Shown one piece after another: positions 8,704-16,037 of a stretch of 22,470 nt of DNA. The notes under the pieces were generated by a model. It was not told the DNA's origin, ran no database searches, and saw only the letters and a list, made by a program, of their open reading frames with translations. The stretch's first letter is position 1. Each line of letters begins with the position of its first letter. This DNA is from a bacterium (GTDB lineage: Bacteria; Zhuqueibacterota; QNDG01; JAFGCO01): positions 1 to 22,470 of the forward strand of contig JAFGCO010000003.1 of NCBI GenBank assembly GCA_016932575.1, read 5' to 3'. A program made the translations under genes and the position numbers.

Positions 8704-9297
8704 ATGCATGTTTACATCATCTTTTGTCATCCGAGCCGGCAGTCATTTACCTATTCGGTCTTGTATTCTTTTACCGCAGGATTAAAGAAAGCGGGGCATA
8801 CATACGAGATCGGCGATTTGTATGCCATGAATTTTCAGTCGGATATGAATCCAGAACAATACAATCGTGAAAGCGGTACTGAACCCGGTTTGCCCGTTCC
8901 CGACGATGTTGCGGCTGAGCAGGCCAAAGTCGATGCATCGGACGCATTGGTGTTTATCTACCCGGTCTGGTGGAGCGATTGTCCGGCAAAACTGAAGGGA
9001 TGGTTTGAACGTGTCTGGACAGTCGGATATGCGTATTCCTATGAGAATGGAGAGCACAGCGCATCGCGAATTAAAATTGAAAAAGCGCTGGTTCTGTGCC
9101 CGGCCGGGCATCCGGTCGAGTATCTGGAAAAAATCGGAATCGCCGAGAGCATGCGAAAAATCATGCTGGATGACCGTCTCCGGGGCGTCGGGATCGAAGA
9201 CGCTGAAATGGAGATCCTCGGCGGTATGATCAGTCAGGATCCGGACATCCATGAGCGCAACCTCGGCAGGGCCTATGATCTTGGCAGGTCTTTCTGA
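8704..9297 (+). CDS. NAD(P)H quinone reductase, NQO1/MdaB-type flavodoxin-fold protein
   Basis: A 197-aa single-domain flavoprotein. The ATG at 8704 gives the usual N-terminus (MHVYIIFCHPSRQSF), a beta strand plus FMN/FAD phosphate loop; an in-frame TTG at 8653 would add residues not expected in the family. The signature YPVWWSDCPAKLKGWFERVW (residues about 86-105) is the family's flavin-binding and dimer motif, and AYSYENG follows as in homologues. It should carry out two-electron reduction of quinones or similar acceptors in the cytoplasm. No clear Shine-Dalgarno is seen. It is followed after about 100 bases by the radical SAM cluster; a functional link is not evident. Confidence 0.85.
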   Translation: MHVYIIFCHPSRQSFTYSVLYSFTAGLKKAGHTYEIGDLYAMNFQSDMNPEQYNRESGTEPGLPVPDDVAAEQAKVDASDALVFIYPVWWSDCPAKLKGWFERVWTVGYAYSYENGEHSASRIKIEKALVLCPAGHPVEYLEKIGIAESMRKIMLDDRLRGVGIEDAEMEILGGMISQDPDIHERNLGRAYDLGRSF

Positions 9298-9399
9298 TTT
9301 TATGCGTTTAAATGATTGAAATAAACACATATATTTTTAAATTTAAACATTCAGGTCCAGGGATACAGGATGACCCTGATGATATGATAACGGTCCCGT

Positions 9400-10473
9400 A
9401 TGCAGAGTAAAAGCAAACAGTTGTTTTCTCCGGAGTGCCTGACAATCAGTCTTGGAAGCAGATGTCATCTCGATTGTCTTTATTGCTTCTCAAAAAATCA
9501 GGGAAAAGATACACAGAGGTTGTCGGAAGGGGATTTTATCAGAGGCGTTTCAAGAGCCGCTGAACTTGTGGCGAAGAATTGTTCTGAAAAAAATATACCG
9601 TTTTTTCTGGGATTTCAGGGAAGCGGTGAACCCCTCGAGTATTTTAAACTATTGAAACAGGTTTACGGCCAGGTTGAATCCATTGTTGCAAAGAATCATT
9701 TGAATTTGTTTGCTTTTATCACAAGCAACGGCTGTATGGAAGCGGATCAATACCAATGGGTGGCCGAGCGGTTTCAGCGTGTTTGTTTGTCCATTGACGG
9801 GGACGAGCGGCTGCATAATATTCAGAGACCGGGAAAAAATGGTGAAGGCACCTACGGCCGGATCATTAAAACACTTCAGATTCTTCAGAATCAGGGAGTC
9901 CGGCCGGCCGTGCGAATGACCGTAACCCGGCACAATGTACAGGATATGTCCCCGATCATCCGGCATTTTATCGATGATCTTCAGCTTTCCGATATTCAGG
10001 CGGAGCCGGTTTATCAAAATGCATCCCTGGCTGCTGATCCCGTATTATTTGCAGAAAATTTTATACGGGCCCGGAACGATGCTTCGGACAGTGGCGCAGT
10101 GTTGAAGTATTCCGGATACCGCAGCCATGAAAAACATGGCCCCTACTGCAATATGAACCGGAATGTGCTGTATGTGGGACCAGGGGGAACCGCGTCAATT
10201 TGCCTGTTTAAAGATCATGAGAGCAGAGAAAGCCCTTTTGTCATCGGATACTACCATACTGAATCCGACCGGTTTGTTCTTCTGGAAGATAAAATCAATC
10301 GTTTAATTGATCATTCATCAAGGATTTACCGGGATTGCGAATTGTGTGAAATTGTCGATTCCTGCGTCAGGGGATGCCCGGATGTCTGTATCATTAAAGA
10401 AGATTCCCGTTATCCAATAAAAAATACACATCGCTGTCAAATAAACCGATTGTTATATAAAAATGGATCATGA
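9400..10473 (+). CDS. Radical SAM/SPASM maturase (rSAM1)
   Basis: A 357-aa radical SAM enzyme. The [4Fe-4S]-SAM motif is C22-x3-C26-x2-C29 (CHLDCLYC), with a GSGEP variant of the GGEP motif at about 74-78 and a SIDG strand at about 131-134. The C-terminal part is a SPASM domain with auxiliary cluster cysteines C250, C268, C313, C316, C322, C326, C330 and C346 (pattern C-x2-C-x5-C-x3-C-x3-C). SPASM enzymes such as anSME, PqqE and thioether synthases modify protein or peptide side chains. It opens the gene run whose fourth member is PqqD-like, so it is the prime candidate for modifying the WD40 protein tails. A stop codon just upstream limits the start; no strong ribosome site is seen. It overlaps the next gene by 11 bases. 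Confidence 0.9.
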   Translation: MQSKSKQLFSPECLTISLGSRCHLDCLYCFSKNQGKDTQRLSEGDFIRGVSRAAELVAKNCSEKNIPFFLGFQGSGEPLEYFKLLKQVYGQVESIVAKNHLNLFAFITSNGCMEADQYQWVAERFQRVCLSIDGDERLHNIQRPGKNGEGTYGRIIKTLQILQNQGVRPAVRMTVTRHNVQDMSPIIRHFIDDLQLSDIQAEPVYQNASLAADPVLFAENFIRARNDASDSGAVLKYSGYRSHEKHGPYCNMNRNVLYVGPGGTASICLFKDHESRESPFVIGYYHTESDRFVLLEDKINRLIDHSSRIYRDCELCEIVDSCVRGCPDVCIIKEDSRYPIKNTHRCQINRLLYKNGS

Positions 10474-11656
10474 CAGAAAACATTTTCCGGCATTGCTGGC
10501 GGATATTCTTCAGGGGATCGTGCCTATCCGGCCGAATACCGCTGAACTGCATTCCGAATGGCGGCAGTATACAGATACATTGAAAACCGGACTGCCCGGA
10601 ATCGAGATCAAAGATGACGGCGATACAGTATGCCTGGGCGCGCTGTCTCCCGGCTGCCGGTGCTGTAAAAACGGTGAATGGGACTGTCTGTTTATCACAC
10701 CTGCCTGCAATTTACACTGCCGGTTCTGCATCAGTCCTTTTCAGAATCGCCGTGTGCCCGTTTCAGCCTATGGCAAATCGCCTGAAGACCTTATAAGCAG
10801 CTATAAAAAAGCGGGAATCACAGGAGTCAGCTTTTCAGGGGGCGAGCCTTTTCTGGATTTTCCGGCGGTCACCAAATGGCTGAGCGATTTAGAGTCCGAG
10901 TTTCCGGATCATTATTACTGGATATACACAAACGGAACCCGGACGCGCCGGGAACACATTGATACGCTGAGTGAGCTGGGGCTCGACGAAATCCGGTTTA
11001 ATACGGCAGCAACTGGTTATCATGATTCGGCTGTCATGCAACTGATGGCATACGCGGCTCAAAAGCTTCCAAATGTGACTGTCGAGGTCCCTTTGCTTTA
11101 CCATGATTATGAAATACTCCGTACCGCAATACCGGATTACGCCAGAGCCGGGGTTCAATTTCTCAATTTACACGAGCTGATGCGTGAGAGTCATACACCC
11201 TCACATCAGTTGAAGAACGAAAATTTTAAGACTGTTGTTTTTCCGGATGGCCATGTCACCGATGTCTCGATGCACAGCCGTATTATGTTTCAGAATATTG
11301 CACATACAGTCCTGGATTCGAATCTGCCGCTTAATCTTAATTTTTGTTCGACAGTAAACAAACGCCGCCAGATCAGAAAACGCCGCAGCAGTATCATGAA
11401 GCTGAACACAAAGACGTATGAGAAAGTGGTGGATGAAGGCTGTCTGGAATCGGTTTTTGTTTTTCAGGATAAAGATCATTATCAATGGGTGCATCCGGAT
11501 GTCTGGGAGGCTCGGAAATCCCGGTTTGCCGGTTATACAGCATTCAGGCTGAAAAAAACAGCCCCGTTATCGGTCTGGGACAGGGGCCGGTACCTCAGCG
11601 CGGAAAAACTTGAGGATCATCATGTGGTTTCATCTTCGTCTGCTGGAAAAATGTAA
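10463..11656 (+). CDS. COG2108-like radical SAM protein (rSAM2)
   Basis: A 397-aa radical SAM protein. It has C82-x3-C86-x2-C89 (CNLHCRFC), GGEP at about 126-129 and a YTNGT strand. Ahead of the cluster motif is L-G-A-L-S-P-G-C-R-C-C-K-N-G with cysteines at 65, 67, 68 and 75. A 'LSPGC..C..G' segment just before the radical SAM motif is characteristic of the COG2108 group, related to pyruvate formate-lyase activating enzymes and of unknown substrate. No SPASM domain is present; the C-terminus is basic and variable (RRQIRKRRSS). It overlaps both the gene before (11 bases) and the gene after (about 35 bases), which implies one transcript and coupled translation. A role in the same modification pathway is inferred from this arrangement only. 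Confidence 0.85.
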   Translation: MDHDRKHFPALLADILQGIVPIRPNTAELHSEWRQYTDTLKTGLPGIEIKDDGDTVCLGALSPGCRCCKNGEWDCLFITPACNLHCRFCISPFQNRRVPVSAYGKSPEDLISSYKKAGITGVSFSGGEPFLDFPAVTKWLSDLESEFPDHYYWIYTNGTRTRREHIDTLSELGLDEIRFNTAATGYHDSAVMQLMAYAAQKLPNVTVEVPLLYHDYEILRTAIPDYARAGVQFLNLHELMRESHTPSHQLKNENFKTVVFPDGHVTDVSMHSRIMFQNIAHTVLDSNLPLNLNFCSTVNKRRQIRKRRSSIMKLNTKTYEKVVDEGCLESVFVFQDKDHYQWVHPDVWEARKSRFAGYTAFRLKKTAPLSVWDRGRYLSAEKLEDHHVVSSSSAGKM

Positions 11657-12482
11657 TTTAAAATGTGTGTCCTGCTACGCTCAGAATCATGACCGTTCTT
11701 TAATCATGAGTTTTGGTATGTTCAGGGATGTGCTTGAGGTCATTCAACAGGTCAGGGCTGCAGACTCTCAGAAATCCGTGATCTATTTAAGCGGGGGCGA
11801 GCCCCTGATGCATCCGCAGTTTTTCGAATTTTTGGACTGTTGCTTTTCCCGCTTTGACCGGGTATCCATTCTGACCAACGGCATTCTGGTGCCGAAATAT
11901 GTTCAGAAGTTTACACCCTACCGTGAAAAGCTCTGTGTTCAGATCTCTCTGGACGGGGATGAAACCATCAATGATCAGATCCGCGGACGCGGTGTTTACG
12001 CCAAAGTGGTGAAAGCCCTGAATCTGCTGAAGGAGCATGAAATCCGCCACTGGATCAGTTATACAGTGTCGCAGGCAAACAAACAGTGTTACCCGGATAT
12101 TCTGCAAGTGGCAAAAGAAACGCAGTCCTTTTTCAATAATGTGACGCCCTATATTGGGGATCCAGATCAAATGCTGGATTATTTTGAGTGGAAAGAATTC
12201 AAATACAATTTTGAAAAACACAGCCGCGAATTGGGACTGGACATGGCTCACGGGCCCAATTGCTGCGGATTTCGTTATCAGTGCGGCGCGTTTTACAGCG
12301 GTGTCACAATTAATCCGGACGGCTCGCTGGCCGGCTGCGCCCGCATCAATAATGTCAAGGGCCAGTACACGGACATGCAGAAATATCTGTTGAAACAGCC
12401 CCTGTCCATAACCGAAACCTGCATGAAGCAGAAATGGGGCAGTCTGCGTCCGTTTGATGTGATCAGCTCACTGGAAACATAA
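11622..12482 (+). CDS. Radical SAM protein with short SPASM-like tail (rSAM3)
   Basis: A 286-aa radical SAM protein. The ATG at 11622 has GAGG (11612-11615) six bases upstream, better than the TTG at 11610. The cluster motif sits very near the N-terminus: C11-x3-C15-x2-C18 (CNLKCVSCY). GGEP is at 58-61, and Q-I-S-L-D-G at about 107-112. The C-terminus has C214, C215, C221, an N-P-D-G-S-L-A-G-C239 element typical of SPASM/Twitch domains, and C267; it is shorter than a full SPASM domain, so probably one auxiliary cluster. A peptide- or protein-modifying role is likely by family. It starts inside the previous gene's end and the PqqD-like gene follows after about 20 bases. Confidence 0.85.
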   Translation: MWFHLRLLEKCNLKCVSCYAQNHDRSLIMSFGMFRDVLEVIQQVRAADSQKSVIYLSGGEPLMHPQFFEFLDCCFSRFDRVSILTNGILVPKYVQKFTPYREKLCVQISLDGDETINDQIRGRGVYAKVVKALNLLKEHEIRHWISYTVSQANKQCYPDILQVAKETQSFFNNVTPYIGDPDQMLDYFEWKEFKYNFEKHSRELGLDMAHGPNCCGFRYQCGAFYSGVTINPDGSLAGCARINNVKGQYTDMQKYLLKQPLSITETCMKQKWGSLRPFDVISSLET

Positions 12483-12505
12483 GCCGATTGGAAGACAGAA
12501 GACCC

Positions 12506-12946
12506 ATGACACAGCGCCGGGAATTTTTTAAACGATTTTTTGCCGAGCTTTCTTATCTGAAAGACGAAGCCAGGGGCCGCCGGCATTTCAAACTCTCTGA
12601 TCTGTGGAAACTGGATGAGAACAAATTCAGACAGCTCAAATTCAGAGTGCGGGAAGGCGTGGCGGTTCAGTACAGCGAACAGGATATCCGCGCGAAAAAA
12701 AAGGATGATGATCCGGTTTTTTTATGCGACACAGGAACCGGACAGGAGTCAATATTCCGGCTTATGCAGCAGCGTTTGAGTGTGGGAGAAATCACAGAAA
12801 GAATAGCCGTAGACAGGGATCAGAAACAGGAAAACGCGTTTCATGAGGTCCGCTCATTTTTATTGTTCCTGATTAAGGAGTCAGTTTGCATCCCTGCCAA
12901 TGACATCTGCTATGAACCGGACAGCCAATCGGAGCCAGATGAATGA
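12506..12946 (+). CDS. PqqD-like RiPP recognition element protein
   Basis: A 146-aa protein. Residues about 70-130 fit the PqqD/RRE winged-helix pattern: a small beta hairpin (PVFLCDTGTGQ), then ESIFRLMQQRLSVGEITERI, then an acidic linker and a last helix HEVRSFLLFLIKESVCI. PqqD-type proteins bind the leader of a substrate peptide and present it to a radical SAM/SPASM enzyme. The N-terminus is unusual: MTQRREFFKRFF carries a twin-arginine motif like the WD40 substrates but no hydrophobic stretch follows, so it should stay in the cytoplasm. ATG 12506 is chosen over TTG 12488, with GGAAG upstream. Its stop overlaps the first WD40 gene as ATGA, which ties the two together in translation. Assignment rests on pattern, not on a profile score. 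Confidence 0.65.
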   Translation: MTQRREFFKRFFAELSYLKDEARGRRHFKLSDLWKLDENKFRQLKFRVREGVAVQYSEQDIRAKKKDDDPVFLCDTGTGQESIFRLMQQRLSVGEITERIAVDRDQKQENAFHEVRSFLLFLIKESVCIPANDICYEPDSQSEPDE

Positions 12947-14210
12947 AAAAGAAAAAACAAGAAAAACCCGAAATCTTTGCGGTTCAGAATAATAACACTG
13001 AGAAGGGCGTTTCCAGGAGGGACTTTATCGGGTTTGGAACCGTAATCGCTGCAGGTGCCACAGCCGGGATGATGGGTTCCTGCTCGGATCCCAATTCATC
13101 AAAATGGTCGAATACAACCATCAGTCAGAACGAATGCAGACGATATATTCAGCAGTCGCATTTTCATTATGTGAAATCAGTCGCCATCAGCGCGGATAAC
13201 ACCCTGCTGCTTTCCGGCTGTTATCTTTCGACGGAGTGCAATCCGAAAATATGGCGTTTGTCCGATGGCGCTCTCCAAAAAACATTATCCGGTTTTCCGG
13301 ATGAAATCTATTCCGTGGCCATCAGTCCCGACTGCCATCTGATGGCCATGGGCTGCGGTGATCACAGTATCAAACTGTGTCAGTTTCCGCAGAGGAACCT
13401 GCTGAAAAGCCTCGAAGGACACGATTCAACGGTCAATTCAGTTACATTCAGCCCGGACGGATCGCGCTTCTGGCCTCGGCAGGCAGCGACAGGACGGTCA
13501 GGCTCTGGGGCCTGCCTGACGGCAATCTGATGCAGACACTGGAAGGTCATACGTCTTATGTAGAAGCTGTTGCATTTCATCCGCAGGGAACATTGCTTGC
13601 ATCCGCGGGAAGGGATGACACGGTCAGGTTCTGGAATCTTGCGGACGGCAGCCTGGTTAAAACCCTGGAAGACTACAAATCAAAGGTTTTATCCATTGCA
13701 TTCAGCTCGGATGGGGCCTTGCTGGCCACCGGGAGTTACAAGACCATCAGATTATACCGGATGTCTGATCAAAAGTTGATTCAATCGTGGGACGGTCATG
13801 AAAGCTATGTGAACGCGCTGGCATTCGGTCCGAACGGATCGCTTCTGGCTTCAGTAAGTGAAGATGCCACTGTTAAACTCTGGCAGTTGCCGGAATGCGA
13901 TCTGTTAAAAACGATGAGTGAGCATGTGAATGATGTCACCTGCGCAGTTATCAGTCCGGACGGAGCAGTACTGGTCACTGGGGGGTTCGATGCGACCATA
14001 AAGAGATGGGAGCTTCCGTCAGAGGAAATCATCGATACGCTTGCTGATCCGGCATGTGAAGTTGAAGCATTATGCGAAAACGATCCTTTCTACGGGAATT
14101 ATACCGGGTGTTCCTGCGATGCAGTCACGATCTGCAAGTGTGATACAGTCTGCACTTGCGACAATGTGTGTAATTCTCACAGCAGCAGCGGTTACTGGTA
14201 TCCGAATTAA
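12943..14210 (+). pseudogene. WD1: Tat-exported WD40 lipoprotein with Cys-rich tail, frameshifted
   Basis: The 5' part is open 12943-13530 and the 3' part is open to 14210; they join at 13464/13467 if the extra CG at 13465-13466 (within TCGCGCTT) is ignored. The repaired product is about 421 aa, the same length as WD3 and WD4. It has the extended N-terminus with EKPEIFAVQ, the Tat motif SRRDFIGFG, a hydrophobic stretch and a lipobox MGSC. Seven WD40 blades follow (the join restores S-P-D-G-S-L-L-A-S in blade 3). The tail reads CSCDAVTICKCDTV, CTCDNVC and ends SSGYWYPN, lacking the Cys before GYWYPN. It could be a sequencing error, a recent mutation, or a truncated product that loses the tail. 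No slippery site suggests programmed frameshifting. Confidence 0.8.
14046..14207 (+). other. WD1 Cys-rich tail
   Basis: This 54-residue segment is the C-terminal region after blade 7: an acidic entry (DPACEVEALCEN), then hexad-like units C-x-C-D-x-V (CSCDAVTI, CKCDTV, CTCDNV), then C-N-S-H and the end motif S-S-S-G-Y-W-Y-P-N. Eight cysteines are arranged as C-x-C pairs with Asp directly after each second Cys. It is the proposed site of radical SAM modification. Confidence 0.6.
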
Positions 14211-14320
14211 ATGTGACAGGTTTTACATAATTTTAGGGATCAATGATGACCGGATTTTCTGGTCGAGCTATTGATAATTAATATCCATTTTATCGTTTTT
14301 CTGCAAGGGAAGGAGAGATG

Positions 14321-16024
14321 ATGAAACAGTTAAAGCAAGACAAGGAAAAGCCCGAAATCTTTGCGATTCAGAAAAGTAAAGACACGCACGGCATCAACCG
14401 CAGACAGTTCGTGGGCCTCATGGGGACGGGTGCGGCACTTACAGGTTTGTGCGGCAGGGTATGGGCCAAGGGAGATGTCAAAGGCCAGTCTGTCGGCAGG
14501 CTTCCCGTCAATCTTTGCAAACAGGTAAAAGCGCATTCTGATGATGTTAATTCCGTTGCTATCAGTCCTGATGGTAAGCTGCTGGTGTCCGGGAGTGTTG
14601 ATCACTCAATCAGACTGTGGCGCCTGCCCGGGGGCAAGCTTCTGAATTCGCTGAAGGGACATTTGCATTCTGTCAAATCCGTTGCTATCAGCCATGATGG
14701 CAAACTGCTGGCCTCAGGAAGTTCGGATAAAACCATTAAACTATGGCAACTGCCGGGGGGCAAGCTTTTAAATACATTGAAAGGGCACTCTGATTTGATC
14801 TGTTCCGTTGCTATCAGCCCTGACAGCACTTTGCTGGCATCCGGAAGCAAGGATCACACCGTCAAGTTATGGCGTTTGCCGGAAGGCAAGCTTGTGAACA
14901 CACTGGAAGGGCATCCGAAATCTGTGGAATCGGTTGCCATCAGCCCGGACGGTACGCTTCTGGCGTCCGGGAGCCGGGATCAAACGATCAAACTGTGGCG
15001 CCTGCCCGGGGGCGAGCTTATGGACACACTGAAGGGGCATTCCGATGTTGTCAGGTCTGTTGCCTTCAGCCCGGATGGTGAGATACTTGCGTCAGGGAGT
15101 GTGGACGGCACGATTAAACTATGGAGTCTCGAAAATGTGAAAACGAAAATGAATAAAGAAAAAGAACTGTCAGACAATCCGAATGCCAAGGGATTATTGG
15201 CCATTCCGTTCATTTATGGAGCAGCAAAAGAGATACGTCATTCCGGAGCTGAAGAAGAAAGGCTGAATCAGCAAAACAGTCACACAAAGAATCATATCAA
15301 GACAGCAGCATCATTGGCGGCAGGTGTCACGATTTTGTCTGTTTTGGGATGCAGTAACGATTGTATCAAGACATTGAAAAGCCGTTCTTTTACTGTTGAA
15401 TCCATTGCTTTTAGTCCTGACGGCACACTACTGGCATCCGTAAGCTGGAACACAATCAAACTATGGCACCTGCCGGATGGCGGGCTGCTGAACACGCTGA
15501 ACGGGCATTCCGGAAATATCAATTCCGTGACTGTCAGTTCTGATGGCGCGCTGCTGGCATCCGGAGGTGATGATGATACCATCAAACTGTGGCGCCTGCC
15601 TGAGGGCGAGCTCGCGGGGTGTTTGTTTGATCCTTCTTTTATTGAACCGAAAAATGTCCGGGAAGTGCGGCAGAAAGATACCGAAATTCTGACCCTGCCC
15701 TGCGGCAGCCCGCTGCCTGCCGGAGCCACCTGTATTTGTGACTGCGTTGAGAGTTCACGCACCTATCCGGGCACCCGGACCGTTTGCACGTGTAATACGA
15801 TCATGGTGTCCTCAGGCGCTTCACTTTCCGGCAGTGTCGTCTGCGTGTGTGATACGGTTTCTGTGGGTACAAAAAATATCAGTGCCAGCAATGTCAAGCG
15901 AACCAAAAAGACAAGCGGTTCGATATGCACCTGCAATACGATCTGTACCTGCAACACCGTAAGCACATCGAGCTGCAGCAGCTGCTCCAGCTGTTCCAGC
16001 TGCGGGTACTGGTATCCGAATTAA
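14321..16024 (+). CDS. WD2: Tat-exported WD40 protein with inserted segment and long Cys-rich tail
   Basis: About 567 aa; the second ATG of an ATGATG pair is used because AAGGAG (14310-14315) is too close to the first. The N-terminus has EKPEIFAIQK, Tat motif NRRQFVGL, a hydrophobic run and a probable signal peptidase I site (VWA-K) rather than a lipobox. Five WD40 blades (about 64-272) are followed by a non-WD insert of about 85 residues, then two more blades, giving seven in total. The insert contains HIKTAASLAAGVTIL...LGCSND, which looks like a decayed copy of the family signal/lipobox region. The tail is much longer than in paralogs, with scattered CICDCV, CTCNTI, CVCDTV, CTCNTICTCNTV units, several with Asn in place of Asp, then SSC repeats and CGYWYPN. 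The metzincin-like lipoprotein gene starts 13 bases downstream. Confidence 0.85.
   Translation: MKQLKQDKEKPEIFAIQKSKDTHGINRRQFVGLMGTGAALTGLCGRVWAKGDVKGQSVGRLPVNLCKQVKAHSDDVNSVAISPDGKLLVSGSVDHSIRLWRLPGGKLLNSLKGHLHSVKSVAISHDGKLLASGSSDKTIKLWQLPGGKLLNTLKGHSDLICSVAISPDSTLLASGSKDHTVKLWRLPEGKLVNTLEGHPKSVESVAISPDGTLLASGSRDQTIKLWRLPGGELMDTLKGHSDVVRSVAFSPDGEILASGSVDGTIKLWSLENVKTKMNKEKELSDNPNAKGLLAIPFIYGAAKEIRHSGAEEERLNQQNSHTKNHIKTAASLAAGVTILSVLGCSNDCIKTLKSRSFTVESIAFSPDGTLLASVSWNTIKLWHLPDGGLLNTLNGHSGNINSVTVSSDGALLASGGDDDTIKLWRLPEGELAGCLFDPSFIEPKNVREVRQKDTEILTLPCGSPLPAGATCICDCVESSRTYPGTRTVCTCNTIMVSSGASLSGSVVCVCDTVSVGTKNISASNVKRTKKTSGSICTCNTICTCNTVSTSSCSSCSSCSSCGYWYPN
15731..16021 (+). other. WD2 expanded Cys-rich tail
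   Basis: About 97 residues. Module C-x-C-[DN]-x-[VI] appears five times or so: CICDCV, CTCNTIMV, CVCDTVSV, CTCNTI, CTCNTV. The first three are separated by Ser/Thr/Gly-rich linkers, unlike the compact tails of the paralogs. It finishes with C-S-S-C-S-S-C-S-S-C-G-Y-W-Y-P-N. The spread-out units indicate that the module C-x-C-[DN]-x-V-x-V, not the whole tail, is the conserved unit. Confidence 0.6.
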
Positions 16025-16037
16025 AGGAACGTAAAAA

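Noticed and set aside
13459-13470. Programmed frameshift in WD1
   Set aside because: No slippery heptamer or downstream structure is evident; a two-base duplication of CG explains it more simply.
15292-15762. 156-aa minus-strand frame across WD2
   Set aside because: Antisense of the WD40 repeats; repeated codons produce long opposite-strand frames in all the paralogs.
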